Shown here: one piece after another, positions 9,241 to 18,154 of the stretch
Position numbering within the stretch: position 1 is the stretch's first letter
How the letters are laid out: every line of letters begins with the position of its first letter
From: Nemertoderma westbladi
Lineage: Eukaryota; Xenacoelomorpha; Nemertodermatida; Nemertodermatidae
Assembly: GCA_032718475.1 (NCBI GenBank)
Contig: JAUCBJ010003359.1
Location: 1 to 23,172 of the forward strand
Length of the DNA stretch: 23,172 nt
Reading direction: 5' to 3'
Notes under the pieces: generated by a model
Told to the model about the DNA's origin: nothing
What the model saw: the letters and a program-made list of their open reading frames with translations, nothing else
Database searches by the model: none
Position numbers and translations under genes: made by a program

Positions 9241-10374
9241 CTAGTTGATCCGTGGTCGTATTATTTTGGCGAGTCTGTTAGTGCTAATCGTCTCAGTCGG
9301 TTGTAACACAGGTTTCTGGACAGGTGTTTCTCGTGGAGGATTGTCGATGTACTGCTTCATAGATCTCTCCTCTCGTTTGTAATCATCCGCCGCTCCAGTA
9401 CTGAATATTTCTCTCTCCGTTGACTCCGAGTCACTGGATGAGTTGCTGTCGTCCGGATAAGGTGGTTGACGGGTATGCGTCTGGCGTATTATTCTCGTCA
9501 GTCGTGTCTGTTTTCGTTTGACGTCCTCGGTTCTTCGTCGTTCGGTAGGCTCGCAAGCCTTCCACGAAGTCATAGGTCTCGTTAAACAGTGTGTTAAAGG
9601 TCGAATAAACATATCAGGTTTTGTAGTCGGTCTGTAAATGACTGGGTTCGCGCAGCACGTTACAGGTTTAACTGCTAACGGCTTACTTACCTGCTTAACT
9701 GTCATAAATACAGGTTCCTCTCTTCCTACAAGTAGACTACGACTTACTGTAGGTGGACTATTTATTTTACCTTCTAAAATTGGTGACGATGTCGCTCTAG
9801 GTTGCGGTATTTCTGTCACAACAAACCTGTCACCTAGCTTTGCGCGTACAGGTAATATTTCCTTCGGTTTCGTAATTAAAACCGGTTTTATCGGAGTTGT
9901 AGGTTTGAGCATAGGAATCACTTGGGGAAAATGTTTACAGTAATCCTCGACGAACTCCTCTCCTCGAGTTATTGCTCCCACATTTCCTTTCTCGATTTGC
10001 CTTTGAATCCCGCGATATCGAGTCTCCATGCGGTCTAGGGCAGACAAATCATGTCTAGCTCGAGACCTTATAGATCTGTCTCTCGCGTCGAGTTCGAGGT
10101 CTTCTTGTGCGTTCGCTGTGGCATGCGCGTTAGATGCTGCTTTCTTCCATGCTAATTCAGCTGCATTTACTGCTGCCTGTCGTGCTATCTTGTCAGCTGC
10201 CGCCTGTCGTGTTAACTCGTCTGCTGCTGCCGCCGCAGCCGCTTCTTGCGCTAAGTCCTCCTCCAGTCTCCGCATCTCCGATGCTTCGAACTCAGCTTGA
10301 GCCTGGAGTTTCGCAAATTTCGCTAAGTCTTCTCGTCGCTGTCTTTCTCCTTCTGCTGCAATCTGCGCCAATTG
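9241..10374 (-). pseudogene. Gag N-terminal region part 2, copy B
   Basis: A 376-residue frame, uninterrupted here. It has an N-terminal coiled coil (AAEGERQRREDLAKFAKLQ), an alanine-rich segment (about residues 40-90), a Pro/Thr-rich middle (VIPMLKPTTPIKPVLITKP) and a basic then Ser/Asp-rich C-terminus (DDSNSSSDSESTER). It is in the same frame as the preceding 257-residue block and separated only by the TGA at 10375-10377 and a CAA codon. Together they would make a gag N-terminal arm of over 600 residues, longer than usual for Pao elements. I recognise no enzymatic domain. A structural or RNA-binding role is inferred from position and composition. Confidence 0.6.
9544..9563 (-). repeat. 20-bp near-palindrome, copy 9 (duplicate of copy 7)
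   Basis: Plus-strand GGTAGGCTCGCAAGCCTTCC, identical to 6965-6984 and carried by the tandem duplication. Confidence 0.85.
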
Positions 10375-11148
10375 TCATTGCGTTTCTTCCTCGGCGACCT
10401 GTTGCCGGCGTGCGACTTCCTGTTGTTGCTGAGTAATTGCAGACGCTGTCCTACTAACGTCGCCAATGTCGCTCCGCACACTAACGAACAATCTTTCCAG
10501 TGGTGGAATTTGGTAGGCTCGCGAGACTTCCGTAGTAAGAACTTCCGTCGTCCCTCGCGGTTCAACTTCCGGTTCTTCGATCGGTACGCCGTTTCTACAA
10601 AGAAAATTGGTGAGCGTTTCTAACCTCCCGTCCAGGCCGTATAGTTCTTCTTCCTCTTCGGGTTGCAACAATGCATCCGAAACTGACTCACCTAGCAGTT
10701 GGTCGAACTGCTCCTGTTGAGCCATTCGTATTACGGACTTAAACTGGATGAGGCTTTCCCTTGCACTTACCAACTTATCTATTATCTTTACTTGAGTAAA
10801 GTTGTTACCACGCAACTCTGCAAGTTCGTGTAAACCTTTAAGTTTATCTACGGAAGCATGTATCCTACTTTCTATCCTTACCTGTAAGGTGTAGAACTCG
10901 TATCTCAACATCGGGGCGGTTAACTCGCGTAAAAAGCGAAAACCTTCTCTGAAGTTTCGTGTTATCTGGGCCATGTGTCCCCCTATACTTCTAATAACAT
11001 TTTCTTGGCTTCCCGCCAAGCTTACCATGTCTGGTTCCCACGATCTGGTCTGCAGGACGGTAAGGAAATCTTCGATTCTGCCGTCGCCACGCGTTGCGGC
11101 TTCCGGTATTTCGTTCGGGGTACCGGCGACGCACGCGGTGTGTGACAT
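10375..11148 (-). CDS. Gag N-terminal region part 1, copy B (257 aa)
   Basis: The ATG at 11146-11148 opens a 257-residue frame (MSHTACVAGTPNE). An alternative upstream ATG at 11255-11257 (MSDTPHSTRYPP) is in another frame and ends after 88 residues at 10991, so it is either a leader ORF or the original start before a frameshift. The protein is mainly helical, with charged heptad-like stretches (IRMAQQEQFDQLLGESVSD, acidic EEEEELYG) and a Gln-rich end. It stops at TGA in the context CAA TGA CAA TTG, and coding continues in frame. I assign it to gag by position. It has no diagnostic motif of its own. Confidence 0.55.
   Translation of the reverse strand: MSHTACVAGTPNEIPEAATRGDGRIEDFLTVLQTRSWEPDMVSLAGSQENVIRSIGGHMAQITRNFREGFRFLRELTAPMLRYEFYTLQVRIESRIHASVDKLKGLHELAELRGNNFTQVKIIDKLVSARESLIQFKSVIRMAQQEQFDQLLGESVSDALLQPEEEEELYGLDGRLETLTNFLCRNGVPIEEPEVEPRGTTEVLTTEVSRAYQIPPLERLFVSVRSDIGDVSRTASAITQQQQEVARRQQVAEEETQ
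10512..10531 (-). repeat. 20-bp near-palindrome, copy 10 (duplicate of copy 8)
   Basis: Plus-strand GGTAGGCTCGCGAGACTTCC, identical to 7934-7953 and carried by the tandem duplication. Confidence 0.8.
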
Positions 11149-11289
11149 CGGTGGAATCTCGGTTTCTCCTTCTCGGTTTGTCTACTGTCGATCTCCCCGG
11201 GTCGCACGAGTCATAGTCGGTAGGTGGGTATCGAGTCGAATGTGGTGTATCACTCATGTCTTATTAAATACGTCAAGTACGGGTAATAA

Positions 11290-11462
11290 AATGTCAAAGT
11301 ATCAAAATGTGAAAATGTCGAAATGTCAAAATGTCAAACTTACCTTGGTATATATATATCATATATATACCCTAACCAGTACAAATAAATGTGAGAATGT
11401 CAAAATGTCGAACTTACCTTGGTATATATATATCAAATATATACCCTAACCGGTACAAATAA
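11290..11462. repeat. 74-bp direct repeat, two copies, with (AAAATGTC)n
   Basis: Copy 1 starts at 11323 and copy 2 at 11397. Both run through ATGTCAAAATGTC, ACTTACCTTGG, a TA-rich run and ATACCCTAACC to GTACAAATAAA. Upstream are irregular AAAATGTC units. On the minus strand each copy contains CCAAGGTAAG, which resembles a splice donor, upstream of gag. Confidence 0.85.
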
Positions 11463-12089
11463 AATCAAAATATATAATATAATATGTAATAATCTAGCCT
11501 ACCGGCTAAATTTGTACGAATAAGTGAGATAACGGTATACGCTACCAAAATGTAGATCAACAAGTACAAATAATAGGCAAAACAGCAACGTCTAACGGGA
11601 AATAAGTACCAACAACACTACTAATTAGACAGTGGAACCAACAAATTTTGAGTACTACTGTGCTCTTAAGTTTGAACGACACGAGTCGTAAAACTTACGC
11701 CCCTTTGATCTTCCAGTTGTGCAAATTCCCAAATACAAACCGGACGCGGGTCATTCCGTTTTCGGCGTCGCGGACGAATTTTGTGTCTCCCAAACTTTGC
11801 GAAAATCGGTCTAATCCCTCGAAGCGGTCCAGAAATGAGTCCTTGAGTCCTGAAAAGTCGAAGGTGAGAGTTTTACTTCTACTCTACGAAAAATCTTCCT
11901 AGGTACCGATACAACTTAGTCTTTAAACCCTATGTACCTTTTCAAGTACCGAAAAGTAACACCACACACACACGGCGTAAAACAAATTGCTATAAACTAA
12001 CTATTAGCTAGTCAAATATTAAATACGAAAACTACTAGCTACCCTAAAGGCCTACTGAAGCAACGTACAAAATGTTGCCTTACAGAAAG
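11463..12089. other. AT-rich non-coding stretch
   Basis: I see no coding region. The words GTACAAATA or close variants recur (near 11379, 11452, 11515 and 11561) and again in the 77-bp repeats, which suggests older decayed copies of a tandem array. The short open frames here have no recognisable content. Confidence 0.4.
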
Positions 12090-12355
12090 GACAAATACTA
12101 TTCTACTAAATATTTAATAAGAATATTCCGACTGAAATGCACTTTTCAGCGCGTACAAATACTATTCAGACTCTATTTAGAATATTTAATCAAATATTCT
12201 GACTGAAAAGTGCATGCACTTTTCAGCGTGTACAAATACTATTCAGACTCTATTTAGAATATTTAATAAAATATTCTGACTAAAAAGTGCATGCACTTTT
12301 CAGCACGTACAAATACTATTCAGACTCTATTTAGAATATTTAATAAAATATTCCC
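12090..12355. repeat. 77-bp tandem repeat, about 3.5 copies
   Basis: TACAAATACTATTCAGACTC starts at 12154, 12231 and 12308, exactly 77 bp apart, with a degenerate earlier copy from about 12090. Each full unit contains a perfect 24-bp palindrome (half-site CTGAAAAGTGCA followed by its complement) and an AT-rich inverted repeat (GAATATTTAATAAAATATTC). Confidence 0.9.
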
Positions 12356-14038
12356 TACTTTGAGATCCTTCTTGGTAAGAGGTATCCTACGACCTACAAA
12401 TCTACTAATATGAAGCAATAGAATATTCCCTACTGAAAAGTCCAGTAGTATACCGCTTACCGGATCCTAGTAATGATGTATCTTACCGTAAGATCTAGTA
12501 GTGTGTACGGGCTCGTACAGTATCTGACAACAAATCCCAGTCCAGGGTGTCTAAATAAACATACAAATACGCGAACAACTACTGGCGAGGAGCAGAGCCT
12601 GGTGTTTATTCTAAGTACGTGAGCGAGTCAAATGCCCGACGAACTAGACAAAAGGATGCCTGTCCTCTAACCGGTGACGCAGATGTACAGTTTACGGTTA
12701 CAGACCAAACTCACGGGAAAACAATCCCCGCGCAGCGAATCCTAACTATCGCTAACGGACCTAAATACCGTAACTTGACGTGGTGTGATTTATATGGTTT
12801 ATATACGAGCTAGTGGATTAACAGACTAGCGTAACAATACTGACCTGTACTAAATCAGTCTAAAGGGGGTCGTACCTAATGTAACAATACTGTCGGCTAC
12901 AGAAACAACAGTCTAATAAGTAAATACTCTTTTTTTGCTATAACTAAATATCAGATCGTAAATTTACAAACTACGAATAGTAAATTACAAAATAGATTCT
13001 GCCTGAAAGTAACCTAAAGTAAGCTACAACTAGTAGAGCTCTAAGGGTACATATGTTTTAGGGCGTGAGTGTGTGGGTGTGTTACAAATAAAACAATTTT
13101 GTGTACTCCATTGTGTAAGGTTTTTATGATTTTCTGACCGAAACAATACCGTGCGCTAGCTACGAAAATAAGCTAGTTGCGCTCTGTAGAACTTTATACT
13201 TACAAATGACATCAAAGCTCTCTCCTTCCTATCCACAACTCAACAGCGCAATTACGGTGTTAGTAACTACACCCGTGATCGGCACAAATTCCAGATTCTG
13301 GTTGTAAGATAAGAAATAGGGGTTAATTGCTACCGTACGTTAGCTGATCTGGTATACAATTTGATTCTAGAATTTTGTTGCTGCGGTGGTTAGCAGCAAT
13401 ACCTATCAGTACGTGGCATGGTGCGGTAGGATATTAATAAACCTCCCTAGGCCAAGCGAGTGCCGGTAGCAGAAATACTCCTTGCCTGATCAAATAACTT
13501 GGGTTCAGGCAGGGGGGGGGGGTACTAAATGTATAAACTACAAAATGAAACCAGTACTGAACTGTCAGTATCGCAAGTCACTAAATTATGGAACGTATGC
13601 TGTCTGTACCTAATTTGTACTTGCGTACTGACGAACAGCAATGGTTCACACCTGTAGGGAATACAGGTTAATCCGGGGACTTGTAGTACAGGTTCCTGTT
13701 TGTAGCCTAGCTATTTGATCCTAAATTTTGTGGCGTCCCAGGACGGCGTCACGCTTACCCTGATCTATAGGTCTTACGGCGGGCAATGGTGTCAAACAAA
13801 GTCTTACCTTCCTCTGAATCGGGCGCTGTATGGCAAAGGTGGGGCATTTCGAAGGGGCGAAGGGGGTGCGCGGGCTAATCTAATGTGGGCGCTAGCATGT
13901 TGCGGACATCTTCCCTGCGTTGCTGATGGCCTAACGGTCTAGGCTGCCATCTTCCAAATGCTTGGCTGTCCCAGTGGTTGGCAAAGATAAATATACATGT
14001 TCAAAGTTTACAACTATATTTAAGTAATTTACAAAAGA
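12356..14038. other. Non-coding stretch, AT-rich then GC-richer
   Basis: No gene is supported. There is a run of 11 G at 13512-13522. Around 13690-13970 the composition becomes GC-richer. On the minus strand this part has two splice-donor-like words (AAGGTAAGA and AGGGTAAGC). It could be the transcribed leader downstream of the promoter-like block at 14155-14292, but nothing proves it. Confidence 0.3.
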
Positions 14039-14044
14039 TTTATT
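14039..14044 (-). terminator. AATAAA polyadenylation-type signal
   Basis: AATAAA on the minus strand lies about 90 nt past the start site predicted from the TATA box at 14155-14162. A promoter followed this closely by a poly(A) signal is typical of an LTR (U3-R arrangement). Confidence 0.35.
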
Positions 14045-14154
14045 TACCAAATTTACATAATTCTCAGAAGGGTGATAACTAAAATATTATCCTAATGATA
14101 CTAATGAGAGTGTTAACTAGGTAGTAGATAGAGATAACCGAAGGCAAACCAGCC

Positions 14155-14292
14155 CTTATATAGCAAATCTGGGACATAGAATCCGCTAGAACCTTCCAGA
14201 GCATTCCATGGCCTCACATTGGAGCAATAAGATGTTCTATGCCCTATGATTGGCCCAACTCATCGTTCCACATGTTGTACGCACCTCATTGG
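14155..14292 (-). promoter_or_regulatory. Heat-shock-type promoter block (CCAAT x3, HSE, TATA)
   Basis: On the minus strand there are three CCAAT boxes (14288-14292, 14249-14253, 14218-14222). A 30-bp series of six alternating pentamers follows at 14178-14207: gGAAt, gCTCt, gGAAg, gTTCt, aGCGg, aTTCt. Four of the six match nGAAn/nTTCn exactly and all alternate in the right register. The sequence TATATAAGG lies 16 bp further on (14155-14162). This is the layout of metazoan hsp70-class promoters bound by HSF, NF-Y and TBP. Transcription would head toward lower coordinates, toward the BEL/Pao gag. No hsp70 coding region follows. It may be the U3 of an LTR or an orphan promoter. Confidence 0.5.
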
Positions 14293-14342
14293 CTTATCTA
14301 ATTAAATCAAAGCGAAAATAAATAGCCCAAAATACAAATTTC

Positions 14343-14413
14343 CCGACCGGGATTCGAACTCATAACCTACTTGTAATGTAACCAACGCCTTAACCATCTG
14401 ACCACTGCGCTAA
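14343..14413 (-). other. tRNA-like sequence (pseudo-tRNA or SINE head)
   Basis: The minus strand reads TTAGCGCAGTGGTCAGATGG, an A-box-like start, and then GAGTTCGAATCCC, a near-perfect B box, at normal tRNA spacing. The acceptor and anticodon stems do not pair properly, so it is not a working tRNA. It is either a decayed tRNA gene or the head of a tRNA-derived SINE. The B-box end is followed within about 10 nt by TTGTATTTTGGGC, the possible start of the LTR-like promoter block. Confidence 0.45.
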
Positions 14414-15191
14414 TATAGTTACCTATGGGTTTATATGTACCAATATGAATAGGCATATTACATTACTGTAATTTAATCAAAATGCGTCGGATTTTAGAAA
14501 GTTTTTACGTTAAGCTACAAATGCTACCTTATAGTGAAATAATCCATCAGGCACCGTAAGTATCTACTTCAATGATTTAGTCTCATTAAATGCAATGGTG
14601 GTATTTGCATTCGCTGAGATAATATGGATGGATAGTGCGATTTAGTATTTCTGAAGGCAAAAGGTTTTCTTCTTACTGGTAGATATTTCTTATTAGCAAT
14701 GTATCTTGGTCAGCCTCCAGCAAGTTATGATCTTAGCTAGGCATTATCTCACCTTCGCATATAACATAAACAATATTCTAATATACAATACTGTTTATGT
14801 CACATGCTGTGAGAAGGCCTTACGTTCAATATGTGCATGCCTTCAGGTAGGATTCTTTATTCAACATGCGTGGACAATAAAAATTAATTCTATAATATTA
14901 ATATATTCATAGAAAAATCATGAACCTTTTTTACTTACTCTCCACAGGTTATTTTGATGCTGTTCACGTTATTCTCCATTTGCCTTAATTTCAATGCGAA
15001 CGAGTATGTGTCGCCATTTGTGTGGAAAGTTCGTCCCTTTAATTATAAATGTAAGATAGAAAATAAATTAATATTATTTGCATCTTAATTTGCATCTGGT
15101 ATGGTGGATATCAGAGCACAGATTTTCAAGATGAATTAAATGTCAGACATTACTTATAGGCTGTGTAGGCTTTGTTAAACAGGATTCCATA
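14414..15191. other. AT-rich non-coding stretch
   Basis: I see no gene, RNA or strong repeat here. Open frames are short and have no recognisable content. Confidence 0.4.
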
Positions 15192-15287
15192 ATCATTTAT
15201 CCCAGATCAATCATATCAAAGATCCATTATTATTATTATAATTATTTATCCCAGATCAATCATATCAAAGATCCATTATTATTATAG
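15192..15287. repeat. 49-bp direct repeat, two copies
   Basis: The segment ATTTATCCCAGATCAATCAT through ATCCATTATTATTAT occurs from 15195 and again from 15244. The copies differ by one or two bases near the ATT repeats. Confidence 0.85.
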
Positions 15288-15535
15288 ATCAAAATATAGA
15301 ACTATAGATATTATATAGATAACAAAATAATAAAAGATAAGCTGTGTTTTTCGAGATAATTGTTCCATATACCGGGTGTTCCATAATGATTCCCCACCCC
15401 CCCCCCCCTGGCCAGCCAAAACTGCCAGACATGCACCTTAGTGTAATATATCATTCGAAAGATAAATTAATTCTGAGCTTGCGTGCAAAAATTTAGGGTT
15501 CAATACAAAAGTATAAAAATTTTATGGGCTATTCT

Positions 15536-17101
15536 TTAACCCTATTAAACCCGGGGGGGGGGGGGGGTCAATATGACCCCCTCGTGGTTTTTTTTATTAT
15601 AATTCTGAAACAAACGCAGTTGGGAATCTGAAATTATATGACTTTTCCTAAAAATCTATTGTCTTCCTAGTAGTGAAAACCGTTTTCAAAAATATAGGGT
15701 ACTTTTCGAGTTATAGCACCATTTTTTAACCCTACTTTTGGCACTTTTTTTGAGACGTTTTTTGAAAATTACATTTCATTAAATATGAATTGTAACATAT
15801 CTATTTTTGATTTACACCGGTTTTTTGGTGTTAGAAATTTGATGGAATTCATATAAATTGATTTAGAAATTTCAAACTTGTTTTTTTCGGTGGGTGCCAA
15901 ATTTTGGTGCCAGCACCAAATTTTGAATTATGTCAATTTTGTAAATTGATTGTTTGATACTTGTTTTTTACGCAATTTGGGTTTTTTGGGGTTCTGGATT
16001 CGATGAAATATATACGAGTTGCACCAAGCGTATCAAACTTGTATTTTTCGGTGCTGTGTGCAAATTTTGGTGCTAGCACGAAATTTTGAAAATTCATTCG
16101 ATAGATAAAATTGCTTGTGACAATTTATTTCTTGCGTTTTAGAGCTTTATGGCTGTTCTGAATTCAATGGAATAAATAATTATCGAACTAGACATCTCAA
16201 ACTTGTATTTTTCGGATGTGGGTGCAAAATATGGTGCTAGCACCAAATTTTGAAAACCATCAAATATATCAATTGATTGTGTCACCTTGTTTCTTGCGTT
16301 ATACGGGTTTGTGATGGTTCTGAATTCAATGGAATCAGTAAAAATTTCATAAGAGTTCTCAGACTGGTATTTTTCGCCAGTGGGTGAAAATTGTTGTGCC
16401 AGCACCAAATTTTGGAAAATATATATTTATCAATAGATAGTATCACCTTGTTTCTTGCGTTATACGGGTTTATGAGGGTCATGAATCCGATGGAATCCAT
16501 AAAAACAGCACTGGACATCCCAAACTTGTACTTTTTGGTGATGGGTACGAAATTTGGTGCTAGCACCAAAATTTGCCAAATTACGCCGAAAAATACAAGT
16601 ATCAATGATCTGGCATATTAGAAATGTATTCCATTAGAATCAGCGCCCTCGAAAACCTGAAAATGTGAATTTATAGCATCGTATAAGTGAATTAAAAATT
16701 TTGTGTTCAACCTGAAAAGTGCTGGTTACTTGTTTTTTTCATTTTTTTCCTACGCAGAGAGGACTAAACGGCCATTTATAGTAATCATATCATTTTTAAA
16801 CATTTTCCAATGTATTTTGCACCCCAGAAACCCTGTATTGAAAAATAATTAGCCGAAAATGTAACTTTCAAATTTTGTGAAAATTGTGCACTACTTGTAA
16901 TTTTGGTGCTGCAATATAACCACCCCAGTACATTTTTTCGAAAATTTTTTTTTTCGGTCGGATCCAGACAAGTGATACCTACGTACAAACAAAAAATCAG
17001 ACGTTTTCGTAAATATTTGTAGATTTTAGAGGGGGGGGGGTCAATATGACCCCCTCCCGGTATTTGTACAGCATTTTATAGCCCGGTACTAATAGGGTTA
17101 A
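15536..17101. mobile_element. Non-autonomous piggyBac-like element
   Basis: TTAA stands at both edges (15536-15539 and 17098-17101), the target preference of piggyBac transposases. The element starts CCCTATTAAACCCGGG and ends with the complement of CCCTATTAGTACCGGG. The intact right arm of the host element reads straight across this point, giving an empty site. Near each end is a G run followed by TCAATATGACCCCCTC, in direct orientation. There is no transposase ORF, so movement would need a helper. Confidence 0.8.
15790..16600. repeat. ~162-bp tandem repeat, five diverged copies
   Basis: The motif GGTGCTAGCACC or close variants recurs at 15906, 16069, 16233, 16395 and 16556, spaced 161-164 bp. 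Around it the same order repeats: GAATTCAATGGAAT-like, AAACTTGTATTTTTCGG, the GCTAGC palindrome, CCAAATTTTG, then CACCTTGTTTCTTGCG. It fills most of the piggyBac-like element. Confidence 0.85.
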
Positions 17102-17214
17102 ACCTATCTTACTTTTCAATATTTGTGATTTAATCACAATTAAAAATATATTATACCCTCCAGGAGAAATACCGGCTCGGTCGTCACCCGGGTCAACAAG
17201 GACCGCGTCCCCCA

Positions 17215-17694
17215 GTGGTACACCAGGCTGGGGTCGATAAATTGGCTACTGGAACAGAAGACAGAGAAGAAAGAAGAACCAACCTGTTGAAATGTAAAAA
17301 GACACTAAAGATTGCTACAATGAACGCACGCCCGCTGAAAGCACATACCAAACAGGGTGACATGGTCGCTCTGGCAATGGAATATAACATCAACATCATC
17401 TGCATCCAAGAACATCGGATTTGTCATGAAGACACTGCCATGAAGTACAATGACATTGGAAATGGATGGACGTTAGTAACAAGCTCAGCAGTACGAAACT
17501 CGGCCAATGCATCAATTGGTGGAGTAGGAATTCTGCTAAGCCCATTTGCACTTAAGACCCTAAACAACATCGAATCTATAAATTCCAGGGTTTTGATCGC
17601 AACATTTGATGGGAATCCCAAAGCAACAGTTATATGTTGCTACAGTCCAACCAATGCATCAGACCCAGAACAAGCAGTTGAGCAAGTTTTATGA
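17215..17694 (+). pseudogene. LINE 1 endonuclease, N-terminal half
   Basis: The frame carries the start of an exonuclease-endonuclease-phosphatase domain: KIATMNARPLKAH (about residues 32-44), then NIICIQEHRICHED with the catalytic Glu of the QEHR motif, GGVGILLSP, and CCYSPTNA. Such endonucleases nick target DNA to prime reverse transcription. The frame is left near 17680 by a one-base shift. The second half of the domain continues in the next frame. Confidence 0.8.
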
Positions 17695-18154
17695 AGAACT
17701 GACTGGACTTATAAAGGACATTCCGAAACACAATGTTAAAGTCATTGCTGGTGACCTGAATGCCCAAATTGGCCCAGAAGACATCAAGGGATACACCTAT
17801 AACACCAGTTCTAACAGAAATGGGTACTTACTTTTAGACCTAATGGAAGAATGTGAATTGATACCAACAAACAACACATTCGAAAAGAGTAAGGGGAAGC
17901 TATGGACCTTTCAATACCCTAATGGAACCAAAGCACAACTGGATTACATCCTCATAAACAAAAAGTGGAGAAACAGCATGATCAACTGCGAGGCATACAG
18001 CTCGTTCAACCTAATTGGTTCGGAAAACAGAATTGTGACTGCAGAGATCAGACTCAGTTTGAGAGCCAGCAAACCCAGGACAAGCAAGCAAATCAAATAT
18101 GACTGGGAAAAACTCAGAACTGACAATGCTGTAAAGGATATGCTTATACAGTAG
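17680..18154 (+). pseudogene. LINE 1 endonuclease, C-terminal half
   Basis: This continues the domain with VIAGDLNAQIG (the GDLN catalytic motif), TNNTFEKSKGKLWTFQYPNG, and QLDYILINKKWR. The C-terminal motif that is SDHR in active enzymes reads SENR, so the catalytic Asp/His pair is damaged. The stop is TAG at 18152, after which coding continues in another frame (VEVQNRFEALQ). Confidence 0.8.

Larger units (their letters stand above)
8581..11158. repeat. Tandem duplication, copy B
   Basis: The partner of 6002-8580, at about 99.5% identity. It keeps the native upstream leader (11159 onward) and the less damaged gag N-terminal frame. The very high identity implies a recent event, or an assembly artefact joining two haplotypes. 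Confidence 0.95.
1545..11257 (-). mobile_element. Degenerate BEL/Pao LTR retrotransposon
   Basis: The minus strand carries the order expected of a BEL/Pao element: coiled-coil gag N-terminus, DUF1759-like gag core, CCHC knuckles with a DUF1758-like protease, RNase H-like end (WRHCPGKLNPADIASRG), H2C2 integrase zinc finger, integrase core and a DUF5641-like tail. The product would be a reverse-transcribing cytoplasmic particle with a nuclear integrase. This copy is dead: most of RT and RNase H is missing between about 4190 and 4510, there are several frameshifts and in-frame stops, and one catalytic Asp of integrase is replaced. A 2.58-kb segment covering gag is tandemly duplicated. No LTR pair was identified, so the outer borders given are those of the coding material only. 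Confidence 0.85.

Noticed and set aside
11648-11902. 84-codon plus-strand frame
   Set aside because: No motif, no neighbours, and composition like the surrounding non-coding DNA.
13728-13745. Plus-strand primer-binding site TGGCGTCCCAGG, close to the complement of a tRNA-Asn 3' end
   Set aside because: The preceding sequence does not end in CA, no plus-strand LTR pair or gag follows, and one base in twelve mismatches.
13715-13942. 75-codon plus-strand frame in GC-richer DNA
   Set aside because: No recognisable content; the GC shift itself explains the open frame.
11258-14340. 5' LTR of the BEL/Pao element matched to a 3' LTR at 850-1545
   Set aside because: Reading both regions, I found no shared stretch in direct orientation; the LTR pair cannot be supported from this window.
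14343-14413. Functional tRNA gene
   Set aside because: A and B boxes are present, but the acceptor and anticodon stems do not pair.
16139-16621. Frames inside the piggyBac-like element, considered as a transposase remnant
   Set aside because: They come from the 162-bp repeat units and show the same peptides repeated; there is no DDD-type transposase motif.
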